Positions 49,183-60,526 of a stretch of 64,000 nucleotides of DNA are shown here, piece after piece. Source of the DNA: Typha latifolia. Lineage: Eukaryota; Streptophyta; Magnoliopsida; Poales; Typhaceae. Positions within the stretch are counted from its first letter, which is position 1. Each line of letters begins with the position of its first letter. Under the pieces are notes generated by a model. The model was not told the origin of the DNA, ran no database searches, and was given only the letters and a program-made list of their open reading frames with translations. The stretch spans positions 3,660,501 to 3,724,500 of the forward strand of contig CM034104.1 in NCBI GenBank assembly GCA_019914945.1, read 5' to 3'. The position numbers and the translations under genes are program-made.

Positions 49183-50891
49183 TGCAATGTGAGTGCTGGT
49201 GTCATTTTCATGACCTTGATGCAATGTGAGTTCTGGCGTGTCACTTTGGATTATTCAACAATCAACAAACACTCTGACCTTCATTATCCTATCCCCGAAA
49301 GACTTTCAGACCATACACTGTAGAATCCATTGCAAGACTGCCAAGTCATTTAAAACATCAGTCGAAAAGATAATAACAGTAATGTCTTCATTTCTAATGT
49401 CTCAACCATTTATGGGAATCAATGCTGCTGACAATCAACAGGCTGAAATTTCCCACAGCTACATTCAGTTTCACAAGGTTTATTGCAATAGAATCTTGAT
49501 GATATTGTAACGAGTTAGTAAATGCTGTGTGAGATGCTGCCAAGGCCATTGTCTTATTGAAAATTTCAACATGAGATGCTGTAATTTTTGGTTTCCTTAT
49601 CTTTTCTTGATTGGTTGTTAAAGATCTACTGTGTTTGCCATAATTTTTATACTTGTGTGTTCACTATATAAATTTCTCTTCTCCACCTTATAGAGAATAA
49701 TTCTGTCTTTTCGCTTGTTACAGTTAGTATATTTCATCCATTTGAGGTGCTTATGATCCAGTGGTCCATCTGGATGACCAAGAGTGTACAGTAACAGCTG
49801 CAGCAGCTTGGGCTCTGAGGTAAACCTATCTCATCAAGTTTATCGCCAGAGCTGCTGTAAGATTTCAATTGCTGAACTTGTTTTTAGCATCAAAAGGAAA
49901 ATTTTCAGAAGTCGTAGGAAAGGATTGGGTCATTTGAGCTACCATTTCCAAGTGGAGGGGAAGGAAGCATACAAACTGAGCAGCAGATGAGGAAGATAAT
50001 GCAAGTGGGTGTTTGTAAAGTTTGTAATGCTAATAACAACCAAGCAAGTGAAAGCTGCAAAACTTTTAAATTGCTTATTTTATGTGTCAATACATTTTTG
50101 TGTCTGAACTTTATCTATTCATCCTTTTTCTGGGGTTGCAGACATCTTAGCTTCAATTAGTTATGTTCATGAATGCCTCTCCGAATCCCAAACTATTTTA
50201 GTTTCAAGAGTAGCATGGGGAAGTGGTTTTATTAGTACAACTGCAATTGATCACGGCAACTGTCATACTGGTCTGGGGTTTGATGTCTTCTATTGGGAAG
50301 AGAATGTCCAAACCTTTTTGAGGTTTTTTGTTACTTATGATTTCTGAGATTGGCACCTATGCAGTTTCTTTTTGTATACACCTCAAAAAGTTTCTTATTT
50401 GTGATTATACCCTGTTAAATTTTATATTTGTGTGCATATCCTTTAACTAAAGCAGAGGTTGTACTCCAGTTTCTTCCAATATAGTTTCAAATTTGTCTAT
50501 TTGCCTTCATATTTGAACTCTTTTCTGTATTTAAAACAATCTATACGGATATGAAATAAAAAATAGTATCTGAATTAATACTTAAAATTAATATAGTTTG
50601 AAAAAAATATGAAAATAATGATATATATATATATGTAGGACAATTTGAAACTATTTTTTTAACAGGTAAAAAGCAAGGACTCAATTAATTGAGAGAAATA
50701 TATTTCTCTTCAGGCTATTCCAATACTGCCTTACTGAAGCATTTCTAATAAGAAATAACGGTATTTTAGTCTATCAACAATTAAAATTAAATGTTAGTTA
50801 TAAAGGGTATAAATGTAAATATAATATTTTATGCTAAAATAGCTTAATGTGTTAGGTCGTATTTGTTGAGCTGGCAATTGATAAGTTATAG
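49183..50891. other. Spacer downstream of the IREG3-like gene
   Basis: Probable 3' untranslated region, then AT-rich DNA with a short TA run near 50621-50634. An open frame at 49784-49990 has no recognisable family. No RNA gene seen. Confidence 0.55.
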
Positions 50892-51204
50892 ATATTTACT
50901 AGGGTTGTTAAAATATCTCGCTAGCTTATGAGCTTGTCTGAGGTAGACTAAGCTCATTGCCTCGTTCAAGTTCAACTAGAACTAGCTCGATATATACTTT
51001 TAAAATAATATTAATGTTTTGTAGCATAGTTAGTTATATGCCCACATTTTATAATGTAAAAAAATAATAATTAGTTGGGCCATATTTAGTCCTCGATATG
51101 ACTCGGTTCATATTGGCTCCACTCATGACATTGAATTCATTGGAATGAGCCTATTTATCTAGTTGATTTTTGTTTGAAGAAATAGAAGAATTTTTGCCGG
51201 GAGG

Positions 51205-51380
51205 TGTTCAAACACATTCCCTGGATTCGAACGGGTTATATGAATGCATGTACGCGTTCACAAAAATAAAGAACACAAATTGTGCGTTCGAACGGTATCG
51301 GGCCGTTCGAACGCCTCCACACGTTCGCAATGACAGAATATGTAATTCCGCGTTCGAACGCGATCAAGTGCTTTTGAACG
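51205..51380 (+). promoter_or_regulatory. Third cluster of CGTTCGAACG-type palindromes
   Basis: Sites start at 51205, 51224, 51285, 51304, 51351 and 51371, as three pairs 19-20 bp apart. Half sites (CGTTC followed by a broken right half) lie at 51255 and 51322. The inner spacer of the middle pair contains TATCGGGC. The cluster ends 59 bp upstream of CTATAAAT at 51439. Orientation is opposite to the other two clusters. Confidence 0.75.
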
Positions 51381-51438
51381 CACCGTGACGAAAATTATTG
51401 GTTTGTTAGGGTTTTTAACTTATCCCTAGGGTGAGCCT

Positions 51439-51446
51439 CTATAAAT
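51439..51446 (+). promoter_or_regulatory. TATA box downstream of the third palindrome cluster
   Basis: CTATAAAT within CTCTATAAATATATAG, placed as in the other two LTRs relative to the palindromes. Confidence 0.55.
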
Positions 51447-52332
51447 ATATAGAGGAAATCCTAATTGGAGTGAATCTAATAATTAAAAATGGCATTGTGC
51501 CTTTATCTTCTTCTCTTCTTGCTCTAGACATTGGCGCTCTCTCACCACGTTCTTTCTATCGCCTCTTCTACAACACCTTCTCCATCTTCACTCCAAAGAA
51601 TTAATTTAACATATATCTAGCCATTGAAGGGCTATTAAGCTAGGGCTTATCTGACCTTTGGCCATTTTTCGGCCGATATCTCAAGATCTAGTTATCCAAA
51701 CCCTACAATCTTAGATTCGTTGGAAATATCTTTTCAATACCGACAACAAATCCAAAGTTAGGAAGATCCAACGGCTAGATCATCCGCATCTTCCTTCGAA
51801 AGTCACTCCTCAATCTAGTTCAAAACTATTTCAGATCGGATCAAGCCGGTTCGTAACAACCTCACATTTAAAAATATTAAAAAATAATCATCTATATCTA
51901 TACTCACCTTTTGAACAATATAAGCATTATAGTTATGAAATATATATTAGAAATATTTTTTGAAAAATCGAGCTCACTGCTTGCTCGCACAGTTCGAGCA
52001 TTCCCAATTTCGAGCTCAGCTTGTTTACAACCCCCTAATATTCACTAATTAAAAAATTACGTCATTCTCTCCAATCCGTAAGGGTATTTTAGTCTTTTCA
52101 ATTACATATATATTTTAGATTGGTGTACAATGTACGTGTTAAAAAAGAGTGAACCGTTACCCAGAGCTGAGTTGAGCTGAGCTGGCAATCTGTAATAAAG
52201 ATTTATAGTTTTTCACTAATTGATGATAACTGTCCGATATTATCTCCTTACTTTTGGATAAAGTCTCCATCCATCCAACAGTCCGAAGATCCTTAGAATC
52301 TCTTGCCAGGTAGTTTCTACAAATCCTTGGTC

Positions 52333-52340
52333 TATAAAAG
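52333..52340 (+). promoter_or_regulatory. TATA box of the NAC gene
   Basis: TATAAAAG, 117 bp upstream of the ATG at 52450, implying a leader of roughly 85 nt. Confidence 0.65.
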
Positions 52341-52449
52341 GACCATACTGCCGATCAAACGCGCATTTGCATTCTTCCCACTTCGATCGTCTTCTCCCAA
52401 GTTTGTTTCCAAGAACAGGAACGTTAACGAGGAGAAGGAAGAGCCATCG

Positions 52450-53379
52450 ATGGAGGAGGACCTTGGTTTCTACTTCATTCCCACCGACCAGGAGTTGATC
52501 GTCGACTACCTCTTGCAGCGGGTAGCGGGCCTCCCGCTTCCCTCTGACGTCATCTCCGATGCCAGTGTCTTCTCCACGCCGCCGTGGGAGCTCCTCGCCG
52601 GCCGCGTGGAGGCGTACTTCTTCTCAGAGCAGAAACCGTTGGGGTCATCGCGGTCGAGTCGGAAGATGAAGAGTGGAACGTGGAAGAAGGAATCCACTAG
52701 CAAGGAGGAGACGGCCTTCCTCGATAGCGGCGCGGTCGTACGCTGGAAGAAGAGTCTCTTCTCGTTCCACCCCACTGGATGCGACTGCAGCAGTGGGTTC
52801 GTGATGCGCGAGTACCAGCTCTGCGGACCACCCAGCATTAGTGATGAGAGGAGGAGGATGAAGAAGAGGATCAATATATCTCAATCTCAATCTCAATCTC
52901 GATGGGTTGTGTGTAAGATTAACGTGAGCCGAAAAGCCCTGAAGAAGAGCAGAGAAGGTCAGTGTGCTCGACCGAGAGGATCTTCCAAAGATGCTGCATT
53001 AATGTTGGAGACCCAAGAAGAAGTGTTGCCATCTGCCGCTGAGCCGATTCATGATCAAGAAGCATCTTCTTCTACATCCTTGGACGACATGTTATTAATT
53101 CAACCGCTGCCACAGCAAGAAATAGACCAAATCCTCAACATGCTGGATTCAGATCCCTATCCTGAGAGCCTGCAGCCACCAACTGCTGGCGACGCTGCCA
53201 TCAGTGTTGACGATTATGGCGACTACGAGGCACCGTTAGTCTTCTGCCAGCCGGCGGCAGTGCTAGACCAACTAGTCATCGGACCACCCATCGACGGTGC
53301 TGTTCCTGCGGTGCAATCAGTTGGCTATGATCACGATAAGACGACGACATCAGCATCAGTACATGATTATTTGACATGA
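52450..53379 (+). CDS. Divergent NAC-domain transcription factor, single exon
   Basis: A plant-specific DNA-binding factor acting in the nucleus. The protein is 309 aa from the first ATG (52450); the open frame upstream of it has no ATG. The NAC domain lies at the N-terminus: subdomain A reads GFYFIPTDQELIVDYLLQRV (6-25), B has PPWELL, C has TWKKES, and D includes VRWKKSLFSFHP, GFVMREYQL and SRWVVCKI. Typical proteins have GFRFHPTDEELV and WKATG, so several consensus positions differ (Y for R, Q for E, KES for ATG). The tail is acidic and Ser/Pro/Asp-rich (DDMLLIQPLPQQEIDQ), as in activation regions. Most NAC genes have two introns inside the domain and this one has none. A TATA box lies upstream. 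Specific function not assigned. Confidence 0.9.
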   Translation: MEEDLGFYFIPTDQELIVDYLLQRVAGLPLPSDVISDASVFSTPPWELLAGRVEAYFFSEQKPLGSSRSSRKMKSGTWKKESTSKEETAFLDSGAVVRWKKSLFSFHPTGCDCSSGFVMREYQLCGPPSISDERRRMKKRINISQSQSQSRWVVCKINVSRKALKKSREGQCARPRGSSKDAALMLETQEEVLPSAAEPIHDQEASSSTSLDDMLLIQPLPQQEIDQILNMLDSDPYPESLQPPTAGDAAISVDDYGDYEAPLVFCQPAAVLDQLVIGPPIDGAVPAVQSVGYDHDKTTTSASVHDYLT

Positions 53380-53564
53380 ACGCACAACTAAAGTTGTTTG
53401 CTAATTTGTTGATCTTTATTCTGTTATTAGCCGATCCAGCACACCATACCTGCAAATTTGTTGTTATGTAATTAATTTTACACAGTCCATTGATCTTTTT
53501 TTTTTACAAATCCATTTACATAATTAATAGAGATTGACTTCACTGAGTCATTTTTTTTAAAAAA

Positions 53565-53672
<108 letters not shown>

Positions 53673-54986
53673 GTTGGCATCTTAATTATTAATTAAGAGG
53701 TATTCTCTGTATCCTATTCTATAATAAATACTGGAATTAATATATAGAAAGATATGAAGAGAAAAGGAGCTGATCAAATAAATAGCACTGGCAATGATTT
53801 ATAGGGTTGAACTCCAAAGTGACTCTTTCCTCGTTGACTTCCAAAGAATCTTTCAAACCATCAAGCTTGCTGGAGGAAACTGCTGCCTCCAAGCTAGACT
53901 CTTTGTATGCATATGTTTGCCTGCAGCTTACCCATGCACAATATTCCTGGATTATTTTTTATTCATCGACGGTATTTTCTTGATCCGTGGCGCTCCAGCA
54001 TTTTTTATTATCGAAAAATTTATATAATTTGTAAAAATTCATGGCAAAGACAATGTCATCAAATATTTTCTAATAAATAGAAAACTTAACATAAAATTAC
54101 AATATATAGGTTAACATCAATCCATTGTAGAGTCAATCTAATATTTCTATACATCAATTCCAAGCCAATTTAAATATTTTTCACATATTAATCTCGTATT
54201 TTCAAATTTGGGCAAATCATGGTTTCCCTTTGATCCTTATATTCTGAAATATAGATTGAGAGACCGAGAAACAGAGTGGGATCGAAATTCAAAAAGGGGT
54301 TTGGTTTTAGGGTTTTGATGGTTTGGATTGTTATAGAGAGAGAGAGAGAGAGAGAGAGACTTTTAATATTTTTTGTTTATATATAATAGTTATCAATTAA
54401 TTAGTCGGATTCGATCCGTTAAACTAAATCTGATCCGTTTCCAACCCGATAGCATTTATTAAACCTGTATTGGTGAGCGATATGCTAGATTCCCTTTTAG
54501 CGCCTAGTAGATTTTTGACATGCCAATGTGGCAGGCCGCCTTCTCCCAGTGCCAAACCTAATGGCGGGGTGGTCAGTGTGCTGCCCCACCATGGCAGCCG
54601 CCATGTTGACCGCCAAGAACAGTTTTGAAAATTCTAATTTTTTTTAAAAAAAAATCAGGTGTTTTTGAAAAGTTTATTGAAGAAAAATATAAAAGAAAGA
54701 GGAAGATGATAGTTATTTATTGCTATGGGAAAAAAAAAGAATAAAGCTGGGTTGTTATGTTAAGAAGAATGAAAAAGGGTAAATGACATTTTGTCTATCT
54801 CCATACTTGCCCCATGTTTTTTTCGCAACAAAAGAAATATTTTATTTACCGAGAAAAGGTACAAGGATATAGAACAAATTCTAAATTTAATAATGTAGTA
54901 AGATGATAATGGATTTATATCCTCGCAAATAGATATAAAGTTATATATATAAATCAGCATTTATCAAAGAAATGAAAAATAAAAAT

Positions 54987-54995
54987 AAAAAAAAA
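54987..54995 (-). terminator. Polymerase III terminator of tRNA-Gly
   Basis: The minus strand reads nine Ts directly after the discriminator base, followed by more T runs. Confidence 0.8.
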
Positions 54996-55067
54996 TGCGT
55001 TTGCCGGGAGTCGAACCCGGGTCTATTGCTTGGAAGGCAATTATCCTAACCGTTGGACTACAAACGC
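54996..55067 (-). tRNA. tRNA-Gly (anticodon TCC)
   Basis: A 72-nt cloverleaf read on the minus strand. The acceptor stem is GCGTTTG paired with CAAACGC, the D arm contains AACGGTTA, the anticodon stem ATTGC/GCAAT encloses the loop CTTCCAA with anticodon TCC, and the T arm CGGGTTCGACTCCCGG matches the B-box consensus. The discriminator is A and CCA is not encoded, as expected for a nuclear gene. A T-rich run lies directly downstream (T9 on the minus strand at 54987-54995), a good polymerase III terminator. No intron. Confidence 0.97.
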
Positions 55068-55364
55068 AAGCTTTATATATATATAAAATAAATTTATTTG
55101 TATTCTGACCATTACAACGATATAAACATAAAACACGCCTGCAGCTCTTCTATTAACATATCGTAATTTAATCATCTTATATACCTCATTGCAAACTTTC
55201 TATCTGCAACATCGTTCTTTATGTAATCCCAAGGAGAAAAACTTTTACTTTTGCATGTGCTGAAGAAGGAACAAAAAGAAAACAAGATAGAGAGAATGGC
55301 CAAGGGTCAGTAAGACAAGTTTCAGGAGGACTTATTAGTGAAGGACTTCGCAACTTGTGTGCAT
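55068..55364. other. Spacer between tRNA-Gly and the RWA 3' end
   Basis: The upstream flank of the tRNA gene and the probable 3' untranslated region of the RWA gene, both on the minus strand. A short TA run lies next to the tRNA 5' end. Confidence 0.6.
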
Positions 55365-58300
55365 TTATACATTACATACCAGCATCTTTGGTAGGTTGAG
55401 CAGCGCTAGTGACAATGAATACAGCGTAAGAGAGACGATAGTGCCTGTGATGATGTTATATACCAGGCACTTGTCGTCTCTGCTTGGTAGAAACACCATC
55501 TTCAGTTTGTTGGTCAATGCGAAGATTCTATGAGCAACCTGCACATGATGACATTAAGGAAATCAGAATTACTATTTCCATGTGCATTAGAGTAAATCTT
55601 ATATCAGTTCACATGAAAAGAGCATGAACTGTGATATATATGGCTGTGGTGAGCAAGAAATTGAGCATTGGATAGTTGGGGATAACAGACAGCAGCCTTC
55701 GAGGTTGTTTATCTGGCCCTCCTGATCTGCAGGTCCAAACAAACAAACAAAAAATATCGAATCAACTACTGTAAAAAGTAAAGTATTTGAAGCCCTCGAT
55801 ATGATACGAAGATTGTTGTGGAAACCTCAGCAGGATATGAAACTGAGATATGTAAGTCTCCAGTGTTATCTTTCCTAGCCACCTAACAATTTAACAACCA
55901 ATGAAAAATCAGTGATTGTACAGATAACTATAGACAAATTTAGTAGAATATTTGAGTAATCTCAGTCAATTACAAGCAAAGATCAGTCATAGGTTACTTA
56001 CTCAAAGAGGGTAAGGGTATAGCTGCGGAACTGCTGATTGATGTTGCGAAGGACTATGTATATACTTATTATTCCATGAATTGAGAAAAGAAAATATATC
56101 AGTATCTAGAAAAAATTAAGTAAATAATGCATCACATTTTATGGTAAAAGCATACGTGATGGGGATCCATGATGTGTAGGGATGGTATTTGTTATAAGTA
56201 TACTTTTCAAGTTTGTAGACATAATCATACCACAGGTAACCGACCTGAGAAAAAAAAATACAGATACATCAAGAAAACATGAGAGTATTTTTGAAAAGGA
56301 AATAATACTGAATACTATACACACCACTAGACAAATTGCAGAGATGGATGCTTTGATTAATATTCGGACCCTCACTTGGCTTTCTTCCAGTTTCTCTATC
56401 CACCTCTCGACCTATATCAGCATGCATAAAAAGGCATAGTTAATGAATTTTGTAGAGATTAACACAAACTAGAAATTTAGAAATCGGATCATTTATATGT
56501 AATCTGGCATCAACCAAGTACAGACTAAAGCATTGTAACTTACTTTTTTCTTCTATGAAGTGGCATCGTTGGAACTTGAGATTTATGTTTAAAGATAGAA
56601 AAGAAATTAGATAATACAAAAGTTGTGAAGGATTAATATGTACTATCAGACCACAACTGAAAGGTTTAAACTTTTGCATCGAGTTTGGTTTTGAATGTGT
56701 TTATGAAATCCTGTTTCTACTGCGATATGAATACTGGCCCATCATCCAACATTGGACTTAGAACTAAAGGTTTGAAAATCCCAACCAATTTTAGTAGATT
56801 TTATGCTCATGTTGGCTAAAATTTGCAGAGAAACTGCACCTGTTGACCACTGCTGAGTACCATGTGTGCTTGAGGACAATAATACCACTACATTGACTTA
56901 ATATTAGTCCACATTCCAACTACTTATAAGATCAAAATTTTGAGTTGAATTGGGTTCCAAGATGTATATGAGAAATCTCTTTATACTGCTCCAATGGATC
57001 TTCACTATGCAGAAGGAACAAAGTAAATAATTACTCTCAAGAAGAAACAGCATCAAAATTCACCGTTGGATGATAGTAGGCATATATCATGCCGACAATC
57101 CATATGTAGCGGTCAAGCCCAGATCTGAATTGCCATTCATGCAAGGGTGGATATTGCTTTGCTGACTGATCTGGATCATTGTAAGCTGCAGTTATTTGGA
57201 ACAAAGACAAGATGATCAGATGTCATGTCTATCTATCACAAAGAAGAAAGAGGCAAAGAAAAGAAACCAAGGATTAGCTTTAGAGAACTGACCTAGAAGA
57301 AAAGCAAATGGGCTCCACACAACCTCGAAGACATTAGGAACCTCCCACACCAGAATAATCACCAAGAAACAGGCAGCAAATTTAACTGCAATGACTGATC
57401 CATTCTCGTTGTACTTGTTCAAGAAACCAAGTGTGCCATACACCATCAGAGTGAATAATGTGTGCATTGGGCAGATGTAATATAACATGTAATGGTTATC
57501 AAGAAGAATGCAGCAAAATGCCACAAGAAAATTGAGTCGCCACATCATCTGTTTAACACAAATAGTCAGTGTTTGAAATAAGGAACTCATTAAATAGGGT
57601 GTTTACTAAACTTCACCTGAGCAAACCTTGCAAGGCTGAAATCTTTTCGGACATAATAATAAGAGAAGTTTCCAAATCCAGTCATCCACACATATGCAGC
57701 GATAAAAATGCGAATTGCATTATAGATTTCCTTGGCCCCAAAATAATGATACATCAAAAACAGCACCTGGATGGCAAGGGGAAATCCATTTGTGTTCAAA
57801 ATTCACACAATTAACAATTTTGAGCTGAGAACTTTGTAAATAAAATATTGGGCCTTCAAAAGTGACACCTCATTTGGCCAATTAATCAGATAATTAAAAC
57901 ATATATAACCAAAAAATCCTCCAAAGAAAAGCAGAAAATTCAAAAAAGTGAAACTGATCAGTGCAGAATAAAAATAACTAGATCTTTAACTAAATTCAAT
58001 TGGGAAAGGTATGATAAAGTAAATTCTGAGGCAGAGTCTAATGCGTATATTCTATGTACTGTAGAAGGCTTGCATTTTAGAAGAATGGGATAAATTATTT
58101 AAGCAGTCCTTATTCCAAGCAGTATTTTTTCTGAAGAGAGTTCAAGTTGCCAGGCTTAGGTCCAGACCAAGAAGGTCTAGCTTTGTCCAAGATGGCATTA
58201 CTTTTTATTTATTTAAATTCAACTGCTTTATGCCAAGTGCGTCAATTACAACTTGCATTTTGTGCTATGAGGATTTTAAAGCATGCATGAAGCTGCTGAA

Positions 58301-60526
58301 CTCCAAACTTTCTGATTGATGTTTGAACATTGGAACTTTTGGATTGACCTGTAAAGCTTAAGGAACACATTATTGGCCAGTGGCCCTATGCTTAAAATAA
58401 TCTGTGCCACCTTACCTAGCATTTTATTGGTACAAGCACAATGCAGAAGGAAACAAGAGAGATGTGGAATGGGACATTTTTATCTAGCAAATTTAATTTC
58501 ATAGCAACATGTGCAAGCAATTCAAACAAAGCAAAAGGGAAAGAAAGGAAATGACAGTGTACACAAAACAAAGATCAAATTACGAACAGGACTGAATACA
58601 TAAGCATATAAATTATCCAACTAAACAGTGAAAAATGAGCTTTTTATACTAAAGAATAAAATAATTATAGAGCATAACTGACCTGCATCCACCCCTTCCA
58701 TTCCTCAGTTTGATGCCTGTTAAGGTATTGCGTGGATTTTCCTGAGAGTTGTGGCTTATCTTGATGGACCTTAAACGAAGTCATTGCTGCAACAATTATA
58801 AGAAGGAAGTACAGAAACAGGAAGATATCCCTGTTATAGAACTGCAGACAGAGAAGCATAGTCAGAACAGAAAACCATATTATCCTAAAGTGAAAAAGAA
58901 CTACACAACCGCTAGTAGGAAAAAAGCATTCTCGAACAATTGGAAATAATAGCTACTATCTGTTAGTCATGCTCATTAGAAGTTTGACAGATCTATAGGC
59001 ATCTACAACAGATGGACAGAAAACATGTAAATTTAATAGATTAAGAACAAGGAAATTAGTTACATTCAAACACAATTCTGTATTCTTTAACTGCGCATTT
59101 GTGCTAACTTAAAAATTTCCTGGTGCAGAAGGTGAATACATAAAGACTGCTTATCTAGTTATTGCAGAGAACTGAACAGTGGACATAAAGAGTTTTTCCT
59201 CTAAAACAACTTTGCATGAAGTTAAACAAAAGCTCACATACACATTGTCAGACATTATACATGTAACAGAAAGCAGGACTCCCATAATGACTAACAGAAC
59301 ACCTTTGTTGACTCTCCAAGGAGATCTGTGCGGTCACATATGTAAAAGTAGGCCAGGAGGGCTCCAAATTCTGACCTGGTAAGTTCAGTGCAAATCAGCT
59401 GGTATGTCTTGCTACTTAAGGCTTAAATAAGATCAAAATATAACAATAGGTTAACTTACAGGGCTCTTAGTGTCAAACGATTCTCTAGCAAGAAATTCTT
59501 GTCCATCAAAAGAAACCTGAATAGAATCATGAATAAGGAAAGACAATTAGGCACTATCAAGCAAATATTCTAATTCTGGTACTGTGATGTCATATTAGGT
59601 ATATTTCTATTCAAAAACCTGACAAGATTTTGCTTTGATTTGTGAACTTTTGATGATGTTGCTGAAGAACCTCCCTCTAACAGTTGAGTATTAGCATCAT
59701 CACAGTTATCCAACCCAACCGAGTTTACAACAGAATACCTGGCACTAGATAAGCAAATAGGCAATGAATTTATTTCTACTTTAGATAATAATATGAAGAA
59801 CTAACACTGTAAATACTTGCAACTTGATATAGCCATAAGAAGACACCACTGACTGCAATATAATAATTCCAACAAAAGGCGTACATATATGTGCTTCCTT
59901 TGTGCTCATAGTGCTGATCAGGAGGAGTAATTTGTTGCAGTAAGATTTTAAGGTTTTTAAGGTTCTGCTCTAAGAGAAGTATCTAAATTATCTTTTAACT
60001 ATCTCAGATAGGTGATGCCCCAAAATAGTCTAGGTGCCCTTGAAGAAGTGCTTTGGTTATTGAGCGAATCAGTGACCTCGACTGTTTGAAAGATCCAAAT
60101 GTAGACATCACAACTTCTACCAAGTAAGAACAAGGAAAGAAATCATCTAAGAAAATATATGACTCACATTTTCAAAAACTTTGAGTTCTGGTATTCCAAC
60201 AGCTCAGAGTAGAGCCATGCAACAAATACTGGTACAAATCCTAGAAGAAGTGACACCTGATACAATTACACATCCAGTTGGCATTAGCCAATGTCTAAAT
60301 CATAAATTGAAACGAGACCACTTGCAGTACTGACAAGAAGTATCAACTAATTGAAAAACCACACAAAAAAAAATTGCTCATAAAAAGACCCAATTGAAGA
60401 AAGTCAATGATAAACCGAAATCCTCCATCAAAATCACATATTTCTTCAATATATCAAATATTTGGGCATCAACTCTATAAAAAATTCGAGAACCTGGCCG
60501 GCACTAACGGGCCCAAAGATCTCCAT
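55365..60526 (-). CDS. Reduced Wall Acetylation protein (RWA, CAS1-domain), 15 exons
   Basis: A Golgi polytopic membrane protein thought to supply acetyl groups for O-acetylation of xylan, mannan, xyloglucan and pectin in the cell wall. Exons (minus): 60526-60494, 60256-60168, 59744-59619, 59516-59460, 59375-59303, 58841-58683, 57766-57617, 57548-57293, 57185-57064, 56411-56325, 56244-56156, 56064-56002, 55882-55826, 55726-55630, 55538-55365. Every junction is GT-AG and in phase, giving 543 aa, typical for the family. The 11-codon first exon ([11 protein letters not shown]) fits monocot RWA starts. Conserved phrases are [72 protein letters not shown] and [16 protein letters not shown]. About ten hydrophobic segments are visible. 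Which of RWA1-4 it corresponds to cannot be decided here. Confidence 0.96.

Larger units (their letters stand above)
51170..51865 (+). repeat. Probable solo LTR inside the hAT-like element
   Basis: A block unlike its hAT flanks, with eight palindrome or half-palindrome sites, then a TATA box (51439-51446), then pyrimidine-rich leader-like DNA (TCTTCTTCTCTTCTTGCTC) and a CCTACAATC stretch, the U3-R-U5 look of an LTR. The ends are uncertain (a TGTTTG-type start near 51170, a GTAACA-type end near 51861) and no target duplication was found. Confidence 0.5.
50900..52037. mobile_element. hAT-like DNA transposon remnant with 8-bp target duplication
   Basis: The left end is TAGGGTTGTTAAA and the right end TTTACAACCCCCTA, imperfect inverted repeats. 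They are flanked by ATATTTAC (50892-50899) and ATATTCAC (52038-52045), an 8-bp target duplication with one mismatch, the hAT size. The inner edges are rich in AGCTC/GAGCTC words, as in known non-autonomous hAT families whose ends read like GGGTGTAAACGAGC. No transposase is encoded. An LTR-like piece (about 51170-51865) interrupts it. Confidence 0.75.

Noticed and set aside
49784..49990. 68-codon open frame downstream of the transporter gene
   Set aside because: Basic, no recognisable domain, no splice partners. Probably chance or 3' untranslated sequence.
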